Below are positions 8,104 to 17,632 of a DNA stretch of 40,535 nt, in pieces. Where the stretch lies: NCBI GenBank assembly GCA_964516635.1, contig CAZEZY010000003.1, forward strand, positions 1 to 40,535, given 5' to 3'. Position 1 is the stretch's first letter. The number at the start of each line of letters is the position of its first letter. The position numbers and the translations under genes are program-made. The notes beneath the pieces are model-generated. The model saw only the letters and a program-made list of their open reading frames with translations. It was not told where the DNA came from and did not search any database. The DNA comes from CAZEZY01 sp964516635 (GTDB lineage Bacteria; Pseudomonadota; Gammaproteobacteria; Burkholderiales; Burkholderiaceae_C).

Positions 8104-9333
8104 TCAGAAATTCCCCACAAACCAGTCCTTGATCCGACCCAGTGCGGAGCCCACCGAGCCCGCTTTCTGTGCCACCTTATGCCCTCTGAGACGCGCCAGC
8201 CGGGCTTCTTCGAGCAGGCCCATGACCGTGGCGGCCCGAGGCTGCGCCACCATGTCGCTCAGGACGCCGGTGTACTTGGGCATCCCGCGGCGCACGGGTT
8301 TGAGGAAGATGTCCTCACCCAGTTCGATCATCCCCGGCATCACGGCGCTGCCACCGGTGAGCACGATGCCGGAGGACAGCATTTCCTCGTGTCCGGATTC
8401 GCGGATCACCTGCTGAACCAGGGCAAAAATCTCTTCGACGCGCGGCTCGATCACGCCGGCCAGCGCCTGACGGCTCAGCATCCGCGGTCCCCGGTCACCC
8501 AGACCGGGCACCTCGACCTGCTGGTCCGGGTCGGCCAGCAACTGCTTGGCGCATCCGCTTTCGACCTTGATGTCCTCCGCGTCCTTGGTGGGTGTGCGCA
8601 GGGCCATCGCAATGTCATTGGTGATCAGGTCACCCGCGATCGGAATGGCAGCGGTGTGGCGGATGGCGCCACCGGCAAAGATCGCCACATCGGTGGTGCC
8701 GGCGCCGATGTCCACCAGCGCCACGCCAAGCTCCTTCTCGTCGTCAGTGAGAATGGCCTGGCTGGCCGCCAGCGGATTGAGCATCAGCTGGTCGACCTCC
8801 AGGCCGCAGCGGCGCACGCACTTGATGATGTTCTCGGCCGCGCTCTGGGCGCCGGTGACGATGTGCACCTTCGCCTCCAGCCGGATGCCGCTCATGCCGA
8901 TCGGCTCTTTCACTTCCTGCCCATCGATGATGAATTCCTGCGGCTCCACCAGCAACAGGCGTTGGTCGGTCGAAATGTTGATGGCCTTGGCGGTTTCGAT
9001 CACGCGGGCCACATCGGCCGGCATGACTTCCTTGTCCTTGATGGCCACCATGCCGCTGGAGTTGATGCCGCGGATGTGACTACCGGTGATCCCGGTGTAG
9101 ACGCGGGCAATCCGGCAATCGGCCATCAGCTCGGCCTCCTTCAGCGCCTGCTGGATGCTCTGCACGGTCGCATCGATGTTCACCACCACCCCACGCTTGA
9201 GGCCATTGCTCGGCGCCACCCCGAGCCCGGCGAGCTTGAGCGTCCCACCCTGCTGGATCTCGGCCACGACCGCCATGATCTTGGCGGTACCGATGTCGAG
9301 TCCAACGACGATGTCTTTGTATTCCTTGGGCAT
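8104..9333 (-). CDS. ftsA: Cell division protein FtsA
   Basis: 409 residues of the actin/HSP70-like ATPase fold: GLDIGTAKI near the N-terminus (phosphate 1), VDIGAGTTDVAIF (phosphate 2), and VLTGGSAVMPG (adenosine segment). The last residues, RIKDWFVGNF, form the amphipathic membrane-targeting helix. FtsA tethers FtsZ filaments to the inner membrane and recruits later divisome proteins. ATG at 9333 lies 11 bases after the ftsQ stop. The order ftsQ-ftsA-ftsZ is the classical one. Confidence 0.98.
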   Translation of the reverse strand: MPKEYKDIVVGLDIGTAKIMAVVAEIQQGGTLKLAGLGVAPSNGLKRGVVVNIDATVQSIQQALKEAELMADCRIARVYTGITGSHIRGINSSGMVAIKDKEVMPADVARVIETAKAINISTDQRLLLVEPQEFIIDGQEVKEPIGMSGIRLEAKVHIVTGAQSAAENIIKCVRRCGLEVDQLMLNPLAASQAILTDDEKELGVALVDIGAGTTDVAIFAGGAIRHTAAIPIAGDLITNDIAMALRTPTKDAEDIKVESGCAKQLLADPDQQVEVPGLGDRGPRMLSRQALAGVIEPRVEEIFALVQQVIRESGHEEMLSSGIVLTGGSAVMPGMIELGEDIFLKPVRRGMPKYTGVLSDMVAQPRAATVMGLLEEARLARLRGHKVAQKAGSVGSALGRIKDWFVGNF

Positions 9334-9344
9334 GATGGCTCGAT

Positions 9345-10169
9345 TTATCTGGCGTTAGGGGTCGGAAGGGAGGGAGCCGCTGGAACCGTTGGTGGAACCG
9401 GCGGGGGCTCAAGCAGGGTGCTGACGCCTCGCATGCGAAGCGCGTATCCGTTGGGATATCGGAGATCAGCCGATTCGATGTCCCGCTGGCCATAACGGAG
9501 CGTCAGGGTGGGCACGGTCAGGGCGAACTGTTCGACCCGTTGCACCAGGATGGCGGCATCACCACGGCCCAGTTCGATCTGGGCACCACTGGCCAGGCGC
9601 ACACGCCAGCTGCCTCTGACATCCAGTTCCAGCCGCCTGACCTCCTCCCCCATGCGAGCAAAAACCGGTTTCAACCGCTCGTACAGTTCGTATACCTGAC
9701 CTGAACGGTCATCTGGACCGGTCAACTGGCTCCAGCTCTCGGCCAGCGGATCTTCCGGATGCGCTTCAAACACTTCGCCATGCCGATTCAACAGGCGATC
9801 ACCACCGGGCTCCCCCCACCAGGCCACCGCCTCATGTTCTTCGAGTTGCACGCGCAGACGGTTCGGAAACTCCCTCTGCACCACCGCGTGACGGACCCAG
9901 GGAACACCTTCCAGCAGTCGCTGGACCTCCAGGAGATTCACCGTGAGAAATGTGCCTTCGAGACGCGTGGCCAGATGGGCCCGAATCGTGACAGCGTCCT
10001 GATGCGCCACATCACCGACCACCGTCACCCCGCCCAGTGCCCAGACGGGCTGACGAGCCACCCAGGCACCCATGGCCATCAAACCGATGATCGCGATGAG
10101 CGCAAACAGGACGTTGGCTGCCCAGGCCATCAGCCGGATATCCAGCGGGAGCGGGACTGACGCGGTCAT
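9345..10169 (-). CDS. ftsQ: Cell division protein FtsQ
   Basis: 274 residues from the ATG at 10169, one base after the ddlB stop; the frame is open further upstream but that part lies inside ddlB. Layout: short cytoplasmic tail, one membrane helix (about 13-35), a POTRA domain (about 43-118), a beta domain, and a Pro-rich periplasmic C-terminal tail. FtsQ scaffolds the FtsQLB complex that activates FtsWI septal peptidoglycan synthesis. Confidence 0.95.
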   Translation of the reverse strand: MTASVPLPLDIRLMAWAANVLFALIAIIGLMAMGAWVARQPVWALGGVTVVGDVAHQDAVTIRAHLATRLEGTFLTVNLLEVQRLLEGVPWVRHAVVQREFPNRLRVQLEEHEAVAWWGEPGGDRLLNRHGEVFEAHPEDPLAESWSQLTGPDDRSGQVYELYERLKPVFARMGEEVRRLELDVRGSWRVRLASGAQIELGRGDAAILVQRVEQFALTVPTLTLRYGQRDIESADLRYPNGYALRMRGVSTLLEPPPVPPTVPAAPSLPTPNAR

Positions 10170-10170
10170 G

Positions 10171-11121
10171 TCAGCGTGTCCCTTCCTGCGGGAGCGGGTT
10201 GTCCAGTGCGGCGCTGGCCAGCACCTGCAGGCACAGTGCCTCGTAATCGATGCCCACGGCACGGGCCGACATCGGGACCAGCGAATGCCCCGTCATCCCG
10301 GGCGACGTGTTGATTTCGAGCAGGTAGGGGCGGCGTGTCCGGGCATCGATCATCACGTCGGCCCGCGCCCAGCCGCGACATCCCAGGGTCTGATAGGCCT
10401 TCAGGACCATCGCCTGAATGGCAGCCTCTTCGCCAGCGGGCAGATCGCACGGCACGATGTACTGCGTGTCGTCGGTGAAGTACTTGTGTTCGTAATCGTA
10501 GTTGCCACCCGGAGCCACGATCCGGATCACCGGAAGGGCACGGGCGGCTGCGCCCGCGCCCAGGACCGGACAGGTCACCTCGTCACCGCTGATGAACTGT
10601 TCGCACAGCACCTCGGGATCGTGACGAGCGGCCAGCGCATAGGCATCGGCACATTGAGCGATATCGGTGACCTTGGTCAGACCGATGGTGGAGCCTTCGC
10701 GGGCCGGTTTGACGATCATCGGCGCCCCCAGCGCAGCCAAGGCCGCTTCGGTGTCGGCGGCACTGGCCACCTGCCGCCAGTCCGGGGTCGGCAGGCCTTC
10801 GGCGCGCCAGATCCGCTTGGTCATGACCTTGTCCATGGAGACGCTCGAAGCCAGCACGCCAGGACCGGTGTAAGGAATGCCCATCAGTTCGAGGGCACCC
10901 TGAACCGTGCCGTCCTCGCCGAATCGGCCATGAAGCGTGATGAAGGCACGTTCGAAGCCTTCCCGCTTGAGCTCCCCGAGATCCCTGGTCGAGGGATCAA
11001 ATGCGTGGGCGTCCACCCCCTGACGACGCAAGGCCTCCAGCACGCCGGTTCCCGACATGAGAGACACCTCGCGCTCTGCCGAAAAGCCCCCCATCAGCAC
11101 CGCCACTTTCCCATGATTCAT
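10171..11121 (-). CDS. ddlB: D-alanine--D-alanine ligase
   Basis: 316 residues, an ATP-grasp ligase of usual DdlB length. It begins with VAVLMGGFSAEREVSLMSG and has the LHGRFGEDGTVQGALE block and EINTSPGMTGHSLVP near the C-terminus, which carries magnesium and substrate ligands. It joins two D-Ala in the cytoplasm to make the dipeptide added by MurF. Its ATG overlaps the murC stop by four bases, and ftsQ follows after one base. Confidence 0.97.
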   Translation of the reverse strand: MNHGKVAVLMGGFSAEREVSLMSGTGVLEALRRQGVDAHAFDPSTRDLGELKREGFERAFITLHGRFGEDGTVQGALELMGIPYTGPGVLASSVSMDKVMTKRIWRAEGLPTPDWRQVASAADTEAALAALGAPMIVKPAREGSTIGLTKVTDIAQCADAYALAARHDPEVLCEQFISGDEVTCPVLGAGAAARALPVIRIVAPGGNYDYEHKYFTDDTQYIVPCDLPAGEEAAIQAMVLKAYQTLGCRGWARADVMIDARTRRPYLLEINTSPGMTGHSLVPMSARAVGIDYEALCLQVLASAALDNPLPQEGTR

Positions 11122-12542
11122 GCGCTCATCTCCCTTTCGGATTCAGACTGGACCAGCGACAGCACCTGGGCGGCCACCGATCCGATGCTGCCGGCGCCCA
11201 TGCAGAGCACCACATCGCCATCCCGGCAGTTGTCCAGGATCGCCTGGGGCATCGCGGCAATTTCGTCGACGAAGACCGGCTCCACCTTGCCACCCACACG
11301 AAGGGCACGGGTCAGCGCCCGACCATCGGCGGCCACAATCGGCGCCTCGCCGGCGGCATAGACTTCAGACAGCAGGACCGCATCGGCCTGGGCGATCACC
11401 TTCACGAAATCCTCGAAGCAGTCACGCGTCCGTGTGTATCGGTGCGGCTGAAACGCCAGCACGAGTCGCCGTCCCGGGAAGGCACCACGGGCAGCCGCCA
11501 GGGTAGCGGCCATTTCCACCGGATGGTGACCATAGTCGTCCACCAGCGTGACGGTGCCGCCGCCCGGAAGAACCGCTTCGCCGTAACGCTGGAAACGCCG
11601 TCCAACCCCTTTGAACTGCTCCAGCGCCTGCAGAACCGCCGTGTCCGGGATGTTCAACTCCACGGCCACCGAAATCGCGGCGAGTGCATTGAGCACGTTG
11701 TGGTGGCCGGGGAGGTTGAGCACCACCTCGAGATCCGGGAGATGCACCCCATTGCGGCGCTGGACCCGGAAATGCATCTGCGGCCCGACCGCGCGGATGT
11801 CCAACGCCCGCACCTGGGCATCCTCGCTCACGCCATAAGGGGTGATGGGTCGCTGGATGTCGCCGAGCAGGCCGCGAATGTTCGGGTCGTCCACGCAGAC
11901 GATGGCGGCCCCGTAAAACGGCATGTGATGAAGGAAGTCGACAAACGCCTGCTTGAGCCGACCGAAGTCGTGACCGTAGGTGTCCATGTGATCGGCGTCG
12001 ATGTTCGTGACCACCGCCATCACGGGCAGCAGGTTCAGGAACGAGGCGTCGGATTCATCGGCCTCGACCACAATGTACTCTCCTGAGCCCAGACGCGCAT
12101 TCGCACCGGCGCTGTTGAGTTTTCCACCGATCACGAACGTGGGATCCAGGCTGGCAGCGGCCAGGACGCTGGCCACGAGACTGGTGGTGGTGGTCTTGCC
12201 ATGGGTACCGGCAATGGCAATGCCCTTTTTCATGCGCATCAGCTCGGCCAGCATGATGGCGCGTGGCACGACCGGCAGCAGACGGGCATGCGCGGCCACC
12301 ACTTCCGGGTTGTCTGGCTGGACCGCCGTCGATGTCACGATGCAGTCGGCCCCCGCAATGTGTGCCGCGTCGTGGCCGATGTGCACCCGGGCGCCCAGTT
12401 GCTGGAGCCGCCGGGTGTTGGCACTGTCGCCCAGGTCGCTGCCAGAGATGGCGTACCCCTGGTTGAGCAGGACTTCGGCAATGCCGCTCATGCCTGCGCC
12501 ACCAATGCCGACGAAATGAATGTGACGAATCGCGTGTTTCAT
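11118..12542 (-). CDS. murC: UDP-N-acetylmuramate--L-alanine ligase
   Basis: 474 residues. The N-terminal Rossmann block HFVGIGGAGMSGIAEVL (9-25) binds UDP-MurNAc, and the Mur-ligase P-loop GTHGKTTTT is at 112-120. MurC adds L-Ala to UDP-MurNAc using ATP in the cytoplasm, the first Mur ligase step. The start overlaps murG by four bases (ATGA) and the end overlaps ddlB by four bases. Confidence 0.98.
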   Translation of the reverse strand: MKHAIRHIHFVGIGGAGMSGIAEVLLNQGYAISGSDLGDSANTRRLQQLGARVHIGHDAAHIAGADCIVTSTAVQPDNPEVVAAHARLLPVVPRAIMLAELMRMKKGIAIAGTHGKTTTTSLVASVLAAASLDPTFVIGGKLNSAGANARLGSGEYIVVEADESDASFLNLLPVMAVVTNIDADHMDTYGHDFGRLKQAFVDFLHHMPFYGAAIVCVDDPNIRGLLGDIQRPITPYGVSEDAQVRALDIRAVGPQMHFRVQRRNGVHLPDLEVVLNLPGHHNVLNALAAISVAVELNIPDTAVLQALEQFKGVGRRFQRYGEAVLPGGGTVTLVDDYGHHPVEMAATLAAARGAFPGRRLVLAFQPHRYTRTRDCFEDFVKVIAQADAVLLSEVYAAGEAPIVAADGRALTRALRVGGKVEPVFVDEIAAMPQAILDNCRDGDVVLCMGAGSIGSVAAQVLSLVQSESEREMSA

Positions 12543-13636
12543 GCACGGCCTCCGGATGAGGCGTCAGGTAAATGGGCCAGGGTGCGGCAGGCCTGCACCA
12601 TGGCATGGACGGCCTCGGTTCTGGCCTGGGCATGGGCATGTTCGGCACGTGCCTGCAAAGCCGAACGGTCCAGTCCCTGTAGCAGGGCGGCCAGGCCCGA
12701 CGCCGTGAGTTCACGCTGAGGGACCAACCAGGCAGCGCCCGCATCAACCAGGAAACGGGCGTTGTGGGTCTGGTGATCGTCGACCGCGTGGGGAAAGGGC
12801 ACGAGGATGGCGGCCGCACCAACCGCTGCGAGTTCCGTGACGGTGCTGGCCCCGGCACGGGCAATCACGAGGTCGGCGTTCGCAAAGGCGGTGGCGGTGT
12901 CTTGGATGAACGGCGTGAGCGTGGCGTCAACGCCTGCCTGCCGGTAGGATTCCCTGAGGGCATCGATCTGCTTTTCACCACTCTGATGGATGACCACGGG
13001 CCGATGTTCGGCCGGGATCAGGGCCAGGGCCTGCGGAACCGTGTCGTTCAATGCCTTCGCACCCAGGCTGCCCCCCACCACCAGCACCTTCAGAGGACCG
13101 GTGCGACCAGCGAAACGTCGGGCTGGCGTGGGTTGCTGGAGGAACTCGGCTCGCAGCGGATTGCCGATCCATTCGCCCTTCGCCAGCGCCCCAGGATAGG
13201 CCGTGAAGACCCGATCGGCGATGCCTGCCAGTACCCGGTTGGCCATCCCGGCGATCGAATTCTGTTCATGCAGCACCAGTGGACGGCCCGCCAGCACACC
13301 CATCATGCCGCCAGGAAAGGTGATGTATCCGCCCAGGCCGAGCACCACATCGGGTTTGACACGCCGCACCACCGCCATGCTCTGCCAGAAGGCGCGCAAG
13401 AGTCTCACCGGCAGCAGCGCCAGCGTCAACGCGCCTTTGCCGCGCACGCCACCGAAATCCACGGGTTCGAACGCAAATCCACGGGGTGGCACGAGTCGCG
13501 CTTCCATGCTGTCTGGCGCGCCCAGCCAATGCACCCGCCAGCCATCGGCACGCAAGGCCTCTGCCACCGCCAGGCCGGGGAAAATGTGCCCCCCCGTTCC
13601 ACCGGCCATCACGAGCGCACAAGGCGTCTGGCTCAT
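12539..13636 (-). CDS. murG: Lipid II synthase MurG (GlcNAc transferase)
   Basis: 365 residues, GT-B fold. The N-terminal glycine-rich loop GGTGGHIFPGLAVAEAL and the later GGSLGAKALND block are characteristic, as is the C-terminal GASTVTELAAVGAAAILVPFPHAVDDHQ segment that binds UDP-GlcNAc. MurG converts lipid I to lipid II at the inner face of the inner membrane. Both ends overlap neighbours by four bases (ftsW and murC). Confidence 0.98.
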   Translation of the reverse strand: MSQTPCALVMAGGTGGHIFPGLAVAEALRADGWRVHWLGAPDSMEARLVPPRGFAFEPVDFGGVRGKGALTLALLPVRLLRAFWQSMAVVRRVKPDVVLGLGGYITFPGGMMGVLAGRPLVLHEQNSIAGMANRVLAGIADRVFTAYPGALAKGEWIGNPLRAEFLQQPTPARRFAGRTGPLKVLVVGGSLGAKALNDTVPQALALIPAEHRPVVIHQSGEKQIDALRESYRQAGVDATLTPFIQDTATAFANADLVIARAGASTVTELAAVGAAAILVPFPHAVDDHQTHNARFLVDAGAAWLVPQRELTASGLAALLQGLDRSALQARAEHAHAQARTEAVHAMVQACRTLAHLPDASSGGRA

Positions 13637-14898
13637 ACCCGGCCTCCGTGCATCAGTTTCCTGTTCTCGTGATCAATGCGCAGCACCACCGCCAACGCCA
13701 CCAGGTTCATCAGGATGGCCGAACCACCGTAACTCATGAATGGCAGCGTCAGGCCCTTGGTGGGCAGTGCGCCCAGATTCACGCCGATGTTGATAAAAGC
13801 CTGGAAGCCCACCCACAACGCGATGCCCTGGGCAACCAGCCCGGCAAAGACCTGGTCCAGTGCGATGGCTTGCCGGCCGATCTGCATCATGCGTCGGATC
13901 ATCCACATGAACAGCGCAATCAGCACCAGCACACCCACCAGCCCCAACTCCTCGCCAATGACCGCCAGCAGGAAGTCGGTATGGGCTTCCGGCAGCCAGT
14001 GCAGTTTTTCGACACTCCCACCCAGCCCCACGCCAAACCACTCACCACGCCCGAACGCAATCAGCGAGTGAGACAACTGATACCCTTTGCCGAGCGCGTG
14101 ATCGGCGCTGAACGGGTCCAGATAGGCAAAGACCCTTTCGCGCCGCCAGGGTGAACTCATGATCAGCAACACAAAGATGCTCGCCAGCACGGATGCGATG
14201 AGGAAAAACATCCGCGCATTGACTCCGCCAAGGAACAGAATTCCCATGGCGATGACGGCAATGACAATGAAGGCACCCATGTCGGGCTGCAACAGCAGCA
14301 AGATACCCGAGAGACCCAGCGCGACCCCCATCGGCGTCACCGCACGGAAAAATCGCTCTTTCAGTGCCATCCGCCTGACCATGTAACCCGCGGCATACAT
14401 CACCACCGCCAGCTTGGCCAGTTCGGACGGCTGAAAGTTCATCACCCCCAGCGGAATCCAGCGTCGCGCCCCATTGACACCCTTGCCAATGAAAGGAATC
14501 AGCACGATCACCAACAGCAGCAAAGCCCCGAAAAACAGCCAGGGAGACCATTTTTCCCAACGGCTCATCGGGATCTGGAAGGCCAGCAGACCAGCCACGG
14601 CACCAATGCCGATGGCTATGGCGTGGCGAATCACAAAGTGTTCGTGGCTGTAGTTGCGAAAGCGCGGGTTGTCGGGCAGGGCCACCGAGGCGGAATAGAC
14701 CATGATCAGGCCCCAGCACAGCAGGGCCATGACCACCCAGAGCAGGGTCTGATCGAAGCCCATCTCACGGACGACCGCCGTGCGGCCCCTGGCGTAATCG
14801 CGACTCGTGAGCCTCACCGGCAGATCGGCTCCCTGAGAGCCAGGACTCATCCAGCCGGCCAGCAGACTGGGTAGCCATTTGATGCGTGGGCTGTTCAT
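13633..14898 (-). CDS. ftsW: Septal peptidoglycan polymerase FtsW (SEDS family)
   Basis: 421 residues with about ten membrane helices, SEDS fold. Typical blocks are WIPLGVMNFQPSELAKLA (the loop holding conserved Gln and Glu) and the C-terminal GLTLPFMSYGGSAILMNL. FtsW polymerises lipid II at the septum together with the transpeptidase FtsI. The N-terminus has about 50 extra cytoplasmic residues before the first helix. ATG at 14898 overlaps the murD stop by four bases. Confidence 0.97.
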   Translation of the reverse strand: MNSPRIKWLPSLLAGWMSPGSQGADLPVRLTSRDYARGRTAVVREMGFDQTLLWVVMALLCWGLIMVYSASVALPDNPRFRNYSHEHFVIRHAIAIGIGAVAGLLAFQIPMSRWEKWSPWLFFGALLLLVIVLIPFIGKGVNGARRWIPLGVMNFQPSELAKLAVVMYAAGYMVRRMALKERFFRAVTPMGVALGLSGILLLLQPDMGAFIVIAVIAMGILFLGGVNARMFFLIASVLASIFVLLIMSSPWRRERVFAYLDPFSADHALGKGYQLSHSLIAFGRGEWFGVGLGGSVEKLHWLPEAHTDFLLAVIGEELGLVGVLVLIALFMWMIRRMMQIGRQAIALDQVFAGLVAQGIALWVGFQAFINIGVNLGALPTKGLTLPFMSYGGSAILMNLVALAVVLRIDHENRKLMHGGRV

Positions 14899-16457
14899 GC
14901 CGGGGTGCCCTCCTCCTGCTGCAACTCCCGTACGGTCTCCACGAAGACAGCGGCCCGATGAGCGTAATCCTTGAACATGTCCAGGCTGGCACAGGCGGGG
15001 GAAAGCAGCACCGCTTCACCCGGCAGGGCCTGCATCGCACACCAGCGCACCGCTTCGGGCAGACTGCCTGCACGGAACTGGATGACCCCGGTCGGCTCCA
15101 GTACACGGGCCAGGGTGTCCGCATCCCGGCCGATCAGGGCCACGGCATGCACATGCTGGGCCACGGCAGGGGCCAGCGGCTGAAAGTCCTGTCCTTTGCC
15201 GTCACCGCCGAGAATCAGGACCAGCCGACGCTCGACGCCCAGACCCGTGATGGCAGCCAGAGTGGCACCCACATTCGTGCCCTTGCTGTCGTCGATGTAT
15301 TCCACCTCGCGGACCATTCCGACGGGCTCCACCCGGTGTGGCTCGCCACGGTAGTCTCGCAACGCATGAAGCATGGGGGCCAGTGGCGCACCGGCTGCGG
15401 TGGCCAGCGCCAGTGCGGCCAGGGCATTGGCAGCGTTGTGTCTTCCCTTGATGCGGAGCGCTTCGGCGGGCATCAGACGCTGCAGAACCAGCTCACTTTC
15501 GACTTCATCAACTCGACTCTTTTGACGGCCGTCTTCCATCGGCAGGGCCCTGACCAACCAGGCCATGCCATTCACGGTGTCCAGGCCCCAGTCTCCTGGC
15601 CGCTGAGGGGTTTCGATACCGAAACTGGTGTAAGTCCGCTGCCGCTCCACCCGGGTTCGGTTGCCTTCTCGCACCGTCACCGGGGCTGGCTTCCAGCCGA
15701 TCACCACGGGATCGTCCCGGTTCAGAATCATCCAGCCGTTCTGACCGAAAACACGCCGTTTGGCTTCAGCATAGGCTTCCATGGTCCCGTGCCAGTCCAG
15801 ATGGTCCTGGCTGAGGTTGAGCACCGTCGCTGCCGTCGGCTCGAACTGCTTCACACCATCCAGCTGAAAGCTGGACAGTTCCAGCACCCAGGCCTGCGGC
15901 CATTGCCCTGTGTCCATGGCCTCGCGGAGTTCGTCCAGCAAGCTGGGACCGATGTTGCCGGCCATCTTGACGGTCCAACCGGCCTCGCGCAGCAAATGGG
16001 TGGTCAGTGCGGTGGTGGTCGTCTTGCCATTGGTGCCCGTGATGGCCAGGATGGCCGGCCGGTAGGGCGCTGTCCCACCCACTTCGTCCGTTGACACCGG
16101 CTGGGCCAGCGTGTTCAGCGCCTGGGCAAAGAGGTCCAGTTCTCCCACCAGCGGAATACCAGCGGCCTCAGCGGCTCTGGCCAAAGAGGCCATCTGGGCG
16201 GGTGCAATCCCCGGGCTACGGCACACCAGGGCCCAGGACGCGCGCGCCAGCAGGGCCTCATCGAATGCCGACTGGAGCCGGATCGCTTGTGGCAGTGCTT
16301 GCGCCAGCGTCAACGCATTCGGCGGGGCCGACCGCGTATCGGCCACGGTCACACGTGCGCCGGCCAGCGCACACCAGCGTGCCATGGCCAGCCCGGAGGC
16401 ACCCAGCCCCAGCACGAGTACATCGCGACCGTTGAGTGGTGGCAGGGGTTGTTTCAT
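14895..16457 (-). CDS. murD: UDP-N-acetylmuramoylalanine--D-glutamate ligase
   Basis: 520 residues from the ATG at 16457, which overlaps the mraY stop (ATGA). The frame is open upstream, but that is mraY read in another frame. It begins with VLVLGLGASGLAMARWC and carries the P-loop ITGTNGKTTTTAL. It is longer than E. coli MurD (438): extra residues lie just before the P-loop and in the central domain (a segment containing RQRTYTSFGIETPQ and SRVDEVESE). MurD adds D-Glu to UDP-MurNAc-L-Ala in the cytoplasm. Confidence 0.97.
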   Translation of the reverse strand: MKQPLPPLNGRDVLVLGLGASGLAMARWCALAGARVTVADTRSAPPNALTLAQALPQAIRLQSAFDEALLARASWALVCRSPGIAPAQMASLARAAEAAGIPLVGELDLFAQALNTLAQPVSTDEVGGTAPYRPAILAITGTNGKTTTTALTTHLLREAGWTVKMAGNIGPSLLDELREAMDTGQWPQAWVLELSSFQLDGVKQFEPTAATVLNLSQDHLDWHGTMEAYAEAKRRVFGQNGWMILNRDDPVVIGWKPAPVTVREGNRTRVERQRTYTSFGIETPQRPGDWGLDTVNGMAWLVRALPMEDGRQKSRVDEVESELVLQRLMPAEALRIKGRHNAANALAALALATAAGAPLAPMLHALRDYRGEPHRVEPVGMVREVEYIDDSKGTNVGATLAAITGLGVERRLVLILGGDGKGQDFQPLAPAVAQHVHAVALIGRDADTLARVLEPTGVIQFRAGSLPEAVRWCAMQALPGEAVLLSPACASLDMFKDYAHRAAVFVETVRELQQEEGTPA

Positions 16458-17632
16458 CTCAGCTTGAGCGTGGACAGGCCGATGAGACACAACAGCATGG
16501 TGATGATCCAGAACCGGACCACCACCTGGGTTTCGCGCCAGCCTGACTTTTCGAAGTGATGGTGCAGTGGCGCCATCTTGAAGAGACGGCGTCCTTCGCC
16601 GTACCGGCGCTTGGTGTACTTGAACCAGGTGACCTGCAGCATCACCGACATGGCCGAGGCCACGAAAATACCCCCCATGATGGCCAGCACGATTTCCTGG
16701 CGCACGATCACGGCAATCGTTCCCAGGGCTCCTCCCAGTGCCAGCGCACCCACGTCTCCCATGAACACCTGTGCCGGATAGGCGTTGAACCAGAGAAAAG
16801 CGAGCCCGGCCCCCGCCATGGCGGCACAGAAGATCAGCACTTCGCCGGTGCCAGGAATGTGTGGCAGCAGGAGGTAGCGGGCAAACACGGCATTGCCGGT
16901 GACATACGCAAAAATGCCGAGTGCCGAGCCCACCATGACCACCGGCATGATGGCCAGCCCGTCCAGGCCATCGGTCAGGTTCACGGCGTTGCTCGACCCG
17001 ACAATCACCAGATAGGTCAACAGCACAAAACCGAACACCCCGAGCGGATAGCTGATTTCCTTGAAGAATGGCACCATCAGACCGGCCTGATCGGGCAGAT
17101 CCACCCTGAAGCCGGATTGCACCCATTCCAGAAAAAGCCGGAAAACCCGTTCGTTCGATCCTTCGGAAATGGCAAACACCAGGTAGAACGCCGCGAGCAA
17201 ACCGATGATGGATTGCCAGACATACTTCTCGCGGGATCGCATGCCTTCCGGGTCCTTGTTGACCACCTTGCGCCAGTCATCGACCCAGCCGATGGCGCCA
17301 AATCCCAGGGTGACCACCAGAACAATCCAGACGAAACGGTTGCTCCAGTCAAACCACAGCAGGGTCGACAAGGTGATCGCAAACAACACCAGCACACCGC
17401 CCATGGTGGGCGTCCCGCTTTTGCTGAGATGGCTCTGCATGGCGTACCCGCGTATGGGTTGGCCGACTTTCAGTTCGGTCAGACGACGGATGAAATACGG
17501 CCCGACCGCCACCCCGACCAGCAACGCCGTCATGGCCGCCATGACGGCACGGAAGGTCAGGTACTGGAAGACCCGAAGGAATCCGAATTCAGGGCCCAGG
17601 CCCTGAAGCCACAAAGCCAGACTAGGCAGCAT
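16454..17632 (-). CDS. mraY: Phospho-N-acetylmuramoyl-pentapeptide-transferase
   Basis: 392 residues with about ten membrane helices. Catalytic region blocks are NLTDGLDGLA, GDVGALALGGALG and PLHHHFEKSGWRE. MraY moves phospho-MurNAc-pentapeptide to undecaprenyl phosphate, making lipid I. It is about 30 residues longer than E. coli MraY (360), the extra part being a periplasmic segment around NERVFRLFLEWVQSGFRVD; this length is common in Burkholderiales. ATG at 17632 overlaps murF by 11 bases. Confidence 0.98.
   Translation of the reverse strand: MLPSLALWLQGLGPEFGFLRVFQYLTFRAVMAAMTALLVGVAVGPYFIRRLTELKVGQPIRGYAMQSHLSKSGTPTMGGVLVLFAITLSTLLWFDWSNRFVWIVLVVTLGFGAIGWVDDWRKVVNKDPEGMRSREKYVWQSIIGLLAAFYLVFAISEGSNERVFRLFLEWVQSGFRVDLPDQAGLMVPFFKEISYPLGVFGFVLLTYLVIVGSSNAVNLTDGLDGLAIMPVVMVGSALGIFAYVTGNAVFARYLLLPHIPGTGEVLIFCAAMAGAGLAFLWFNAYPAQVFMGDVGALALGGALGTIAVIVRQEIVLAIMGGIFVASAMSVMLQVTWFKYTKRRYGEGRRLFKMAPLHHHFEKSGWRETQVVVRFWIITMLLCLIGLSTLKLR

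Noticed and set aside
8002..9495. A 497-codon plus-strand open frame
   Set aside because: Antisense to ftsA; no recognisable domain and no ribosome binding site.
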